Shown: positions 9,601 to 21,600 of the stretch, in pieces
Layout: every line of letters begins with the position of its first letter
Numbering within the stretch: the first letter of the stretch is position 1
From: Pelagophyceae sp. CCMP2097
Taxonomy: Eukaryota; Sar; Pelagophyceae
DNA: 49,819 nt
Assembly (NCBI GenBank): GCA_026770575.1
Contig: MU657265.1
Location: forward strand, 7,778 to 57,596
Direction of reading: 5' to 3'
The notes under the pieces: model-generated
The model's database searches: none
What the model saw: the letters and a program-made list of their open reading frames with translations, nothing else
What the model was told of the DNA's origin: nothing
Translations under genes and position numbers: made by a program

Positions 9601-12600
9601 GCCTACTGGGCCCACTGAGTCCCGAGACTGGGATCCACAAATTTTCGCCAAGAGGCCCCATTATCGGTCGCTCGGCAGTCCTGACCCCGAGACGGCTCCG
9701 TATACGGGCCCTGGACGGGCTCTGGGCTTCGGCCTTTCTCCGGGGGAAGTGGTGCCCTCCTGGGTCCGATGGGCCAGTCTCATCGGGCCTTGTCGAGGCA
9801 GTCGACCGCCTCGGAACCCGAGGGGCCACCGAGACGGCCACTGTACCGTCTTGAGAAGGTCCATCCAGGGCCCTTGGCGACTGCGCCCTCGGTGCCTCGA
9901 CGGCACCGTCGTCGACGACCCCGCTCGACGCCCTTTGGCGGCCTCCCCCGAGGCGGCCACTCCTCGGGCGCCCGCCAAACTTCGCGACGTTTTCGAAAAA
10001 CTTCTTTTGCGGCGTTTTCGAAATTGCCCCTCGGGCGGCTCTTGAAAAAGTGGCCCTCTTCAATTATGCACTCTCGCGATTTCGAATCGCGATTGGAATC
10101 CGCCCATTTTGGGGAGCACGTGCAGAATAAGCGGGATTTGACCCACGTGCAGAATACGGGGACCCAGTTGGCACGCCAAAGTGTCAAACTGTCGCCGAAA
10201 ACGACCTGAGCCCACTCGGGAAGACGAGGGCCACCTTGCTAGGCTCTTCCAAGAGACGCAGCGCCTGACGGAGCAGCTCGAGTCGCTGATGCACTCCAAT
10301 GAAGCAATCGAGTCGGAGAACGACGTCCGGCGCAAATACGTCTGTGAGTGAATGCGTGGCGGCCCTTTATTGTGTGGGCCGCGCGCAAACCCCGTACCCG
10401 CAAACGTGTAGCGTCTCGCGAGTCGAGCATCTCGACGTTGAAGCAGGAGCAGCACGACCTCGGTCTGGCCAAGGCGGCGGTCCACTCAAAAATCGCGAGG
10501 ATGGAGGCCACGCACGAGGCGGCAGAAGCGCACCGTTTTTGGCCGCGTCTGGGCGCCTCTCGAGCAGTGTTTGAATTTGCGATTCGAGGCAGGCAGCGAG
10601 GGTGCGCCCGATGCGCGACGGCGCTGCAAGTGGGGGCGACGTTCTTGAATGCGCCGGGAGGGTCGAGACGGTCGCTCGAATTTGGGCGAGCCTTGCCGCT
10701 ACGTCGTTTGCCACCGGCATGTGCGATCACTCGCGAGGACTCGGGTCCGGGAAGAGCCTTTCTGAATAGTTTCGGATTGAAATCTTGAAAGTTTCTGAAC
10801 AGTTTCTGAGCAGTTTCCGACCAAGGCTCTTCGGATTGAAATCTTGACAAGAGCCCAATGGCCCCTCTGCAACTTCCCTCTGCAAGGCCCCTCCAAACGG
10901 CCCCTCTGCAAGGCCCCTCTGGACTCCTCGAGGCAGTCCCTCTGCAAGGTCGATAATGGACAGTCCACTTGAAGGGCCCGAGGGGACAGCCCCTCGAGAC
11001 AGTCCATTTGAAGGGCCCCTCGAGACAGTCCATTCGAAGGGCCCCTCTGCAAGGCCCTCGGTGCGGTGGCCACCGCGGACCTTCTCGGCGGCCGAGGGAT
11101 TTGGGCCGGTCCTTTGAGGGTCCCTCGAGACGGCCCCTCTTCCGAGGTCTCTCGAGACAGGTCCATCTGGAGGGCCCTCGGGCTCCTCGAACCGATCCGT
11201 CTCGACGGCCCTCGTGCACGGTGGGACGGTCCCTTCTCGGCGCCCCCTGGGCAATCCATCTGGAGCCTCTGCCTCTGCCATCGAGGTCAAAGTCCAACGT
11301 TTTTCAAAACACTGCCAAAGGGGGATGCCGTCTTCCGAGGGTCGGGTTCCAGAACCGAAGACCTCTTGCCCCAACCACCAAGAGTCCACGCACCAAAGGG
11401 GCCCCAGGGCAGCGCGGCGACGTGCAATCCGTCTTCTGCAAACTCTGGACAAAATCGAACGAACCCCCGTGTATCGCGAAAAGCACCCAAAAAAGCGCCC
11501 TCGAGGAGGCGCCCTCGAGGAGGCGCCCTTCAGCCCGCGTCCGCCCCTGTTCTAACGCGGCCTCGCGAGGCCCGACTGTGCAACACCCCTTTGGCCTCGG
11601 GTCGCTTCTCAAGGGCGCTGAGCCCTTTGCGGCGGGGTTCGGGTTCGCGGTGCGGGTCGGCCAAGGTGGAGCGCCGTCGAAAGGGGTCCGGGTCGACGAT
11701 GCGCGTCGTGCGTGGTTGATCGGGTTGGTGCGTGCGGGCCTCGAGACGGCCCGTCTCCAGGCTCCAAAAAAGGACCGAATGCCGAAAGCAAATCATCTCC
11801 GGACACCGACGAGGGCCCGTCTCCGAGCCTGCTCTCTCAGGACGTTTGAACGGGGCGTTTGCACGGGGCGTTTGCACGGACCGCAGAGAGGGGCCCTTCG
11901 TCGTCCGGGCCCTACCGTCGATGGGTGCCACGGTCGATGGGTGCCACGGAGAAGGGACCTTGGGCCGTCTCCCTTCCTCGGCCCTGGGGCCCGCAAGCCG
12001 GGCCCGAACTGCAAACTCTCGACAAAATCGAACGAACCCCCGTGTATCGCTAAAAATACACAACCCGCCCTTGAGGAGGGCCCTTGAGAGGGCGCACCCC
12101 GTCCGGGGGGGCTGCACCGGTCGACGCGCCTCTTTCAAAAATCCGTCGAGAGGGGCCCTATCCAGGATACGGCCCGCCGATGGCCCGTCTCCGGCCTGTG
12201 TACGGGCCGTCTCCGGGACGGTCTCAAACAGTCTCCGGGACGGTCCAAGGGCCGATGAGCCAAAGGCGTTTCCCGGGGCCTCTTGGGCCGCCTCGTGTGC
12301 TTTTGCCTTTCGGGAGGCCGCCGTCTGGGGCCGCCGTCTGGGGCCGCCGTCTGGGGCCGCCGTCTGGGGCCGCCCCAAACGAATTCATATGGAGACGCCG
12401 CGACTCTGTCACTGGGGCCATTCTTTCGCGGCGAGGGCGCGAGAGGCAGCGGGGGCGGCACCAGCCAGCGCGGGGCGCGCAGTCCGTCGCAGATGCCATC
12501 TCTGCAGCCGCAAAAGGGACTCGCCTCCGGACTCTGGGCCAATCTCATTCGGCCGCCCGTCTCCGACCGTCTCTGGGCCCGTTTGGCGGCCGCAAAAGTT

Positions 12601-15600
12601 AGCGTTTCAGTGCGGTCCCGTTTGGCCACAAAGTTTTAGCGAGAAGCTGCGGCCGTCCCGCAGAAGACCCCGAAATTGAAAACACGGTCTGGGAAACGAG
12701 CCCTGGCCTTGACCGAGTTTGGGCCGGAATTCGCCCTTGTTCCACCCCGGAATTCTCCTTGTTCCACCCGTTTGAATCTCGGACCCAGCGGCATGTGCGT
12801 TGGGAAGCGCCGTTTGAATCTCGGACCCGGCGGCATTGGGAAGCGCCGTTGCCGGCCAAAGCGGCCGTTAGGCGAGTCGCTGAAAGCGCGCGTCGACTCG
12901 TTGAACACGTTCGAGTTCCGCGCCGCCGCTCGGGCGGGGGATTTGAAACGGACGCAGCTGGACGACTTGAGCCGGGAGCGCGAGATCCTTTCGCGCAAGC
13001 TCGGGACTTCGGAAAAGACGGCGGCGCTCATATTCGACCTCACAAAGGTGGCGCCACGCGGGTGGGACGGCGGGGTCGCACTTGTACGGACTAGGTGAAC
13101 GAAAACGCCAAGAAGAACCTGCAGAACGAAGTGTCCGGCTTTACCTCGTCGGTCAAAACGCAGCGGCAGCAAATCGAGCAGCTCGTCCGGGACCGCGAGG
13201 CGCACGAGCGAGACGGCGAGAATGCCGCTCGGAAGTACTACGTGGCCCTTGAACGGTTAAAACTGCAAGAGGTGCAGATCGCCGACGTGCAGCGTAGCGC
13301 GCCGGCGTCCGTGTCGGAATTCCGGCAATCAAACCTGCAAGTGCAAGGGACGGCCCGAACAGAGACGAGGGTCGATGCGACCTTCTGGGGCAAACACTTT
13401 GGGCACGGCCACTGAGGACGGTCCCCCTCGAGACGGCCCTGTCGGGATGACGCGATTCCCCAAGTCCAAAAGCCCCAAACGAGTCAAAATCGCACCAAGG
13501 CAGATATTTAAAGATTTAATAAAATCCAAAATGGATTTGTGCTTTGGCTCTCGCCTTTTTTGCTTTTGGACCTTTGGAAATCGCGCGGCAACTGCCGTAC
13601 AAACCCAGAGCACCGGGCCCCTTTCAAAGGCCGGAGACGGCGGGTTTTCCAGCGCGGTCCCTGATCCCGTCGCATCTTTCGGCATCGGTTCGGAATCGAC
13701 GGCGTTGGCAGGACGGGCCATTCTTGAGAGGGTCCCTCCGAAGCCGCCTCCTCAAAGGGCCGACTCAAAGGGCCGAGCACGAATGCCTTTTCTGCCGTTT
13801 GAGGAGCGGCCACGAGAAGTGGACGGTCTTTCAGATGGTGAGAAACGGCCCGAAAAACGGCCGAAAAACGGCCGAAAAAACGGCCGAAGAAAAACGGCCC
13901 CGAAGACAACGGCCCCGAAGACAACGGCCCCGAAGACAACGGCCCGAAGACAACGGCCCCGGAGACAACGGCCCCGGAGACAACGGCCCCGGAGACAACG
14001 GCCCGAAGAGACGACGTTGAGACTGCCCTGAAGAGGGTTTGTCTCGATTTTCCGTCTCAAAGGCGGCCTCGTCGACGGCCGCGAGGTGCTCAACCCAACG
14101 AGACGGGATCCTGCAGCTCTTCCGACCATGCTTGCGTGCGGCACTTGGACGGGCCTTCCAACGGTCTCAAGAACGGCCCTCGCGAGGGTCGCTTGCGAGG
14201 CCAGAGGACTCGAGACGGCCTTTGAAACGGCCGCGGAGGCGGCCTTGGGGGCCGAAGACAGCCTTCTTCAACGGACCCTTGGGTCCGTGGCCGTTTCAGA
14301 CGGCCCTGGAGACGTTTCGAAACGGCGGACTTCAACCCGAAGACGGCCGTCTCGAGACGTCCGTTTCGACGACGTTGAGGCCCGGTCGGCCGAGAGGGGG
14401 TCTGGACAAGGGGCATCCGGCTGTTGCATGAAAACCCGTGCGTCCGGCCGCAAGGCCGCCTTTGAAGACGGCCCCGCAGCCGGCCTCTTTGACCGGCCTC
14501 TTTCAACGGGCCTCTTTCAACGGCCCTCAAGAAAGTCGGCAATCCAGTCGGCAATCACGGTCCGAATTTTGCCTCGCACGACGGGCCCCAACCGAGGGAG
14601 CGACTCTGGAGACGGGGTGCCCTCGGAGGACGGTCCGACGGGAGAGGGCCCTTGGGAGACGGCCCTTTTGAAAGGCCGTTTGGGAGCACGCGCGACCGGG
14701 CCAAACGTCCACGGCGGCGGCGACGCTTTCGTCGGCCGCGGCGACGCGGCTGGGGCTGCTTGCTGGCGACCCGAAAGCCCCTCCTGCGCCAAAGGCCTCC
14801 GAACTTGCCCCATTGCCTTTTGCCAAAGCCCCTTTGCGCCGTCTGAGCGTTTGATTCAAGAGTAAATTGAAGCAGTTTGGCTCCTGCGGTTCCGAGTCCG
14901 ACGGCCCCTGTTGGACTAAGACGGCGCCTGGACAAACTCGTCGGCTTTCCCGAGATGGCAAGTTTCGACGGTCCGTCTTGTTTTCGTGACCATTTTGCGT
15001 CGAGACGGTCCGTTTGAGACGGTCCGTTCGAGACGGTCCGTTCGAGACGGTCCGTTCGAGACGGTCCGTTTGAGACGGTCCGTTCGAGACGGTCCGTTTG
15101 AGACGGTCCGTTTGAGACGGTCCGTTCGAGACGGTCCGTTCGAGACGGTCCGTTCGAGACGGTCCGTTCGAGACGCAGCCCTTGAGAGACGGCGCTTGTT
15201 GAGAGCCCCGGGAGCGGCTTCGAGACCCTTACGACGCTCGTTGTCAGCCCGTCTCTTCGGGCCGTTTTTTGGGCGTATTTTCAGGCAAGTCGTCTTTGTG
15301 CGGTCTTCAAAGTATGGCCTCTCTTTTCAGGGCCCGCAGTCGACGGGTCTCTAGGCCTCTTTCAGGGGCCCTTCAAAGGCGTTTGGAGGTGACTTTTCGA
15401 CGGACTCCAAGACGTGCAGACGGCCAAAGCCCGGCGGCCCCTGCGTATTTCGTCGGAAAAAGGTCGGCCCCGTGATTCTTCAACAAGGGCCCCGAATCCA
15501 CGGCCCTTTGAAGAAGCAAAACGCACGGCCAGCGGTCCTTCAGTGAACGTCCTCCGTCGACGGCCCCTTTGGATCGACGGCCCATTTGGGAGACGGCCTT

Positions 15601-18600
15601 TGGCGGCGTCGAATGGCGGCCGCTCCGAGAGATGGCGCACGACGACGGCCAACGGATTCGACGTCGAATGGCCCCTTTCGAGGCGGGCCGGAGGAACGGC
15701 CCGCATCAAGAGTCGGGTGTTGAAAACGGCCCTTGTACGGCCCTTGAAACGGCCCTTGAAACGGCCTTGAAAACGAGGCGGCCCGAAGAGACGGCCTTCG
15801 CAACGGCCCTTGAAACGGCCCTTGAAACGGCCCTTGAAACGGCCCTTGAAACGCCCTCTGGGCGGTCTCGAGTCGGCCCTTGACGGCGGCTCTGAAGTCG
15901 ACGCGAGACTGCCGCGAGACGGCGGCGGCCCGAAAATACCCTTTAAAAGACCCCTTAAAATCCCCTTTCCCCTTAAAATCCCCTCGAGGCAAAATCGTCG
16001 ACGGCGGCGCGCGCCTGCAGCAGCAGCAGAACCTGTACGAGGCCGTGCGCTGCGACCGGAACCTGTACAGCAAGAATCTGATCGCTTCGTTTTGCGCCGC
16101 GCCCCGCGACTTTATCTTGGCGACGGTTTCAATACCTTGGGCCGAGTTTCTGGCGGCCCGTCCGTTCACAGAGCCCCGAGGCGCCGCTCCGACGGACTTT
16201 CAACGGACTTTCAACGGACTCTGAACGGACTTACAACGGACTTTGAAGGGGCGCGCCCGGTGCTCAAAGGGCCGCGGAGAGCCCCCTTGGAGGGCCCGCC
16301 ATATCGGAGAATGGACCACCATCCCCTTGCATCGATGCGACCGGGGTCCGACTCAAGGCCCTCTGCAAGGCCCTTTCAAATGCCGGACAAGGCAAGGCCT
16401 TCCAACGGCCGTCCAACGGCCTTCCAACGGCCTTCCATTGGCCTTCCAACGGCCCTCTCCGGGCCCAGCCCTTGGGCCATCCGACGTGGCTCTGTGCGGA
16501 CCCCAGTCCTTCCAACGGCCTTCCAACGGCCTTGCAACGGCCTTCCAACGGCCTTGCAACGGCCCTCTCCGGGCCCAGCTCCGTACGGACCCGAGTCCTT
16601 GCGGCGGAGACGGCCCTGCAGACGGTCCTCTGAGCTTCTGAGGGTCCTCTGAGAAGAGGGTCCCCTTGTGACTCTCCAGCGGCCCTGCCGAGGGTCTGGA
16701 GACGGCCCCCTTTCGAGGGCCCCAGCTGGAGGATGGGGACGACGCGTCGACGTCGTAGATCCGACTGCAAAGGTCGAAAGCAGGACCCAAGTGCCCCGAC
16801 AAGGATCCACCCTGGGCTCTTTGAAAGCACGGTCCGACTGCGGCGGCGGTCCGACGGCGAGACGGTCGTCATTTCGGACCGGGGAGAGGCCGTGCGGTCG
16901 GTCTCCGATGCAGCCGAGACGGCACTTGCAAGGGCACTTCCAAGGGCCCAAAGAATCTGAGGGCCCCGGTCGCCTCTTGGACCGTCGATGTACGGCCACT
17001 GTCGAGAGGGCCACTTCAAGACACGAGACGGACCAGAGGACCCGGGGCCCTTTCTGCGGCCGAGGATCGGCCCGGAGACTGCCCCAGCTGAGTCCCGTTG
17101 GAGATGCGACGGTTGAACGGCGGCGTCTTGGACCGTGGTCCAGCTCGTCCCCTTGTTGCCACACCGAAATGACGTCCAAACGGCCCGCAGGACTCATGGG
17201 GCCACAGAGGTCCGTTGTACGGCGGTGGGCGCTTTGGGCAAGGGCGCACCGGGCCTTGCACGGATACGCAGGCATGCGGACGGGGGGCCTTGTGCCGACG
17301 CAGCCCAAAGCCGGGCGGCCTTGCGATGCTCGCCGGGGCACAAGCGCACTGACCCGCATCAATCCCGCAAAGACGGCAAACGTCGCGCAAACAAGGTCCG
17401 AGGAAATCGCCGAGATGAAGCGCCGCTTCAAGCTGATGAACCACCAAATCGAGCAGCTCAAGGTGCGCGCTGCCTCGCATCTGGCGGCACCGTGATGCTT
17501 CTGCCGATCAGGAGGAAATCACAGTCAAAGACCACTCGCTGGTCAAGGAGCACTTCAACCACCACAATGTGGACAAGGACCGCGAGGCGCTGAAGAACGA
17601 GTGCGTCGCATGTTTTTAAACTTTTTGAGGAAGTGGACCGAATGAAAACGAATTGGAGCGAATGCGAGACGGCCCCTTGCTCACGGGTCCCTCTAAATGG
17701 GCCTGTCGACGAGCCCGAATGTGACGGGACCTTTTCCCGGCCGTTGAGAGCAAGGGGCCTTTTCCCGGCCGAGAAAGGGGCCTTTTCCCGGCCGTTGAGA
17801 GCAAGGGGCCTTTTCCCGGCCGTTGAGAGCAAGGGGCCTTTTCCCGGCCGAGCAAGGGGCCTTTTCCCGGCCGTTGAGAGCCCGGGGCCTTTTCCCGGCC
17901 GTTGAGAGCCCGGCCCGTCGCCTTGATTCGTGTCCCGAGTCCTCAAGGACGGCCCTCAAAGACGATTCGGAGACGGGCGGTCCGCAGTTGGCACTTGCGA
18001 AAGGCCTTTTGGGACCGCCGTTCTCCCAACGGCTTTGCGGGGCCCGACGCAACGGCTTTGCGGGGCCCGACGCAACGGCTTTGCGGGGCGGGCCTCAAGG
18101 ACAGTCCGCACTTGACACTCGCGGAAAGTCCCCCGAAGAGCCGTTTCAACAACGGATGCGTCGGCCCCTTTGGACGGGCCCCGACGGAGGGTCGTTTGAA
18201 CGGGCCCTCGAACAGCCCCTTTGAACGGGCCCTCGAACAGCCCCTTTGACAGTCCCTTTGGACGCGCCCAAAGGACAAAAGAACGGTCCCTCCAAGGCCC
18301 CTTTGCGGCAGTCTCGTCGACGGGTCCCAAAGGACGGTCCCCTCGGGCGGTCTCCGTCGGCTGCCGTCTCTGCGGCCCCTCTGTGTCCCTCTGCGATGTC
18401 TCCTCGGCGGGCCCAAAGGACGGTCGCTTGGGTGGTGACGCTCCCTCGGATGGTCGCTCGGACGTCCCTTGGACGGTCCTTTGGACAGGTCCTTTGGACA
18501 GGTCCTTTGGACAGGTCCTTGGACGTCCCTTTCGAGGGGCCGACGCTCGCTCTGATTCGGGCCCCGGACGCATCTGTGGGCCTCTGGGCCGAAAAGTGTT

Positions 18601-21600
18601 CGCCTTGCAGTACTCGCCGAAGGCGCGGCGTTCTCGCTGCTCAAACGGTCCGGAGTTGTTCACCGCCACTTTCAGAGGCCGCGGTCCGTTTTGGCACTCG
18701 CAAAGTCTGCTGAATTCTTCGCATTCCGATGCATGCCTCCAGAGGCGCCTCTGGCTTCGTTGACCGGGCCCTTGAAACGTGCATGGACCGCCGTCCGAGC
18801 GCAATTTGGACCCCTTTCGCGTCGCTGCGGTGTCGAACCCCGGAATTCAAAGGGCTCCGCGCCGGAATCCGTCTTCGAATTCGAGTGCGACGACGTTGCT
18901 GAAGGCGATCCTTGGGAGGCGGCACGACGCTCCCCAAGCCACGCAGTGCCGTCGAGAGAAGGAGACTCTCGTCGGTCGCGGGGCCCGTTTGCCAAAACGC
19001 CCAAACTCACCCGCGGGCCCAAGGGCCACCCCCTTCAACGGCCCGAATTCGGCCCTTCAACGGCCCGAATTCGGCCCTCTACCGACAACGGTCCGAATTC
19101 GGCCCTCTGCCGACAACGGCCCTGCACGATCCGTCGACGGCACTCTGCGGACCGGAGCCCTCTCCTCGGCGGCAGCGGACGTTGCTCCGTGGGGTTGTGG
19201 ACGGTCGAGTACGGTCGAGTACGGTCGAGTACGGACCTCGTCGGTCCAGAGACGGCCCTACGCGTCCTCTGAGGTACTCGACCTCGTACGGTCCGAGACT
19301 GCCTACGGTCCTCTACGGTCCTCTGGGTCCTCGACCGCGACCCCGTATGGGCTCACGGGTGCGAGTTTTTATGCAAGTTCAATATGTCCTTGAAAAGCCC
19401 TCTGGAGGGGCCCTTGCACCGGCCTCTTTGGCGGTTGCTTGCTTCGGCCTCTGGTCCCTTGCTTGGGCCTCTTTTACGGGCCCTCTGCACGGTCTCCTGG
19501 ACGGGCCCTCTCGACGGGCCCTCTGCAAGGTCTGCACGGTCCCTCTCGACGGCCCTCTGGACGGTCCGTTTGGGCGGGTCCCTCTGGACGTCGTCTCGAC
19601 GAGCCCTCTGGAGAGCCCATCTTTGAAGGGTCCCTCTGGGCGGCCCGTGGGTACGGCGGCCGACGGCAGAAGGATCAGGGCCGACGCGGTCCTTTGGATG
19701 GTCCCTCGAGGCAGTTGCTCGAAACGACGGCTCCGATTGCGGTCCATCGAGACGGGTTTCGGATGCGGCTCTTCGACAGGGTCCGTCTCGGCATGCGCAG
19801 GGTCCCTCGCGCACGGCCCCTGGAGAGAGAGACGAAGAGGTGGCCCCGTGCCCGGTGAGACGGTGCCCCGGCGAGGTCCCGGAGAGACGACGCACGAAGA
19901 GACGGCCCAAAGAAACGGCCCAAAGAAACGGCCCTCGAAACGGCCTCGCCGGACGATGCGGCAGAGGAGGTCGCTTCTTGATGGACCCTTGTCTCCGGTC
20001 CCTCTTTGGCGCCCTGGACGATGCCGAGGGTCCCTCTCCAAGGCCCCTCGAAAGGGTCCCTCTCCGGTCCCTCTCCCCGGCCCTTCTCCTCGGTGGCCGA
20101 CGCGGACCGCGCGACGCCAGAGTCTACGGCCCTCTTCGACGGTGCCCTGCACCCGCCTCGATGGATTTCCCCTCTCCGCGGCTGCGGGCCCTCTGGAAGA
20201 TGCCTCTGGATGGACCGCCGCCGCGCCTTTGGGAGCCAAGCCGCCAAAGTGGGGCGGCGGATGTTTCCACGGAGCTTGCGTCACGTGGGGTCCTTGTCAC
20301 GGGGGTGTCGTCGCGGGACCTTGGGCCTTTGCCGCGGGGCCTTTGCCACGGGGGCCCTTTTCACAAAAGACCGCGTCTCAGGGACCGTCTCACAGGGACC
20401 TTTGTCGCGGGCATCACTTGCCAGCGACGCCGCCTTGCCAGACTTCTTCTCACAGGGTCCTTGTCACAAAAACCGGGGACCTCGTCAGTGGGACCTGATC
20501 ACGGGGTCCTTGTCAGAGGGTTGTCCTGCCACAAAGACGTAGCCTCAGGGACCTGCCTCAGAAAGACGCCATCACAGGGACCCTGTCGCGGGACGCCGCC
20601 GCCGCGTCGCTGGAACTTGTCACTGTCCTCTGCCGAGAAGGGTCCCCGACGACGGCCTCTCCGGCCCTCTACGGTCCTGTACGGCCAAGGCGGCATCAAG
20701 CAGTCCGATGCGGCCCTGCGCGGTCCTGCTAGGACCGAGGCGGCCGGCGCTTCAACGGTCCTTCAACGGTCCGAGCTTTCTGCGGTTCAAGGCGGTCCGA
20801 CTGCGGTCCCATGCGGTCGCGACGGCCCGAGGCGGACGGCCCTCCAAGACTCTCGGGCATCTCCGGTCGTCTCCAGTCCTCCGTCGTCTCCCGCCCGAGA
20901 ATGTACGAGACCGCCCCACACGGGCATCGGGGTGCCCTGCCACGGCCCCTCGCTCCTCGGGCTCTTGCACGGGGAGAGGCCTCTGGGCGGTCCGTTCCCC
21001 GGGCCCCTTGTGCCCGGGCCCTCGCAAGGTTCTCCGTGCGGGCCCTGGCCTCTTGGGAATGGCGGTTTCCCCTCGAGCCGCGTCCCGAAAGAGGCGTTTC
21101 GAGCAGGCCCCTCCGGAGACACTCGCCGCCCCTCGAAAAGGGCCGGAGGAAGCAGCTCGTCGACGAGCCCCAAGTCGATTGTGAAGGCCCCTCGCGCGGC
21201 CTCTTGCAAGGCCTCTCGCAAAGTCTCTTGCGAAGGTCCCTCACGAGGGGCCTCGAAAAGGGCCCGGAGGCGCGGTCTCCTGTACACCGTGCCAGGGCCA
21301 CGTCCCACAAAGACCGGGGCATAGGGACCGTATCAGATTGGTGAAGGTTGGTCGGGGCCCTATGCGCTCCGGTGCCCGGCGGTCCCTCGTGCGGACTAGA
21401 CCGCGGCCCACGTGCGGGCCAACGGCACCTCGGTGCGGTCCCAAAGACGGGCTGCCGGGGGCTCTGCCCCCCGCGCTCGGGCCCCCGCGCTCGGGTCCCC
21501 GGACGGGACTCAACGGGCCCCTCTGCGTTGAGCCGGTCCAAGACGGTCCACCGGCGCGTCTCCTTCGACGGCGGTCCTCCGAGACGGAGGGCCGTTTCGA

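Larger units (their letters stand above)
13294..15988. other. Expanded CFAP58 intron (about 2.7 kb)
   Basis: The donor is GTAGCG after ADVQ, and the acceptor is CGAG before KIVDGGARLQQQQ. The interior has CGGCCGAAAAA and ACGGCCCCGAAGACA arrays (13845-14010), the 14-bp array at 15001-15173 and ACGGCCCTTGAA repeats (15730-15855). Confidence 0.75.

Noticed and set aside
18912..21324. Long plus-strand open frames (up to about 528 codons)
   Set aside because: They lie in the 5.5-kb CFAP58 intron. Translations are Gly/Pro/Arg-rich and equally open in other frames and on the other strand, as expected from GC-rich short repeats poor in stop codons.
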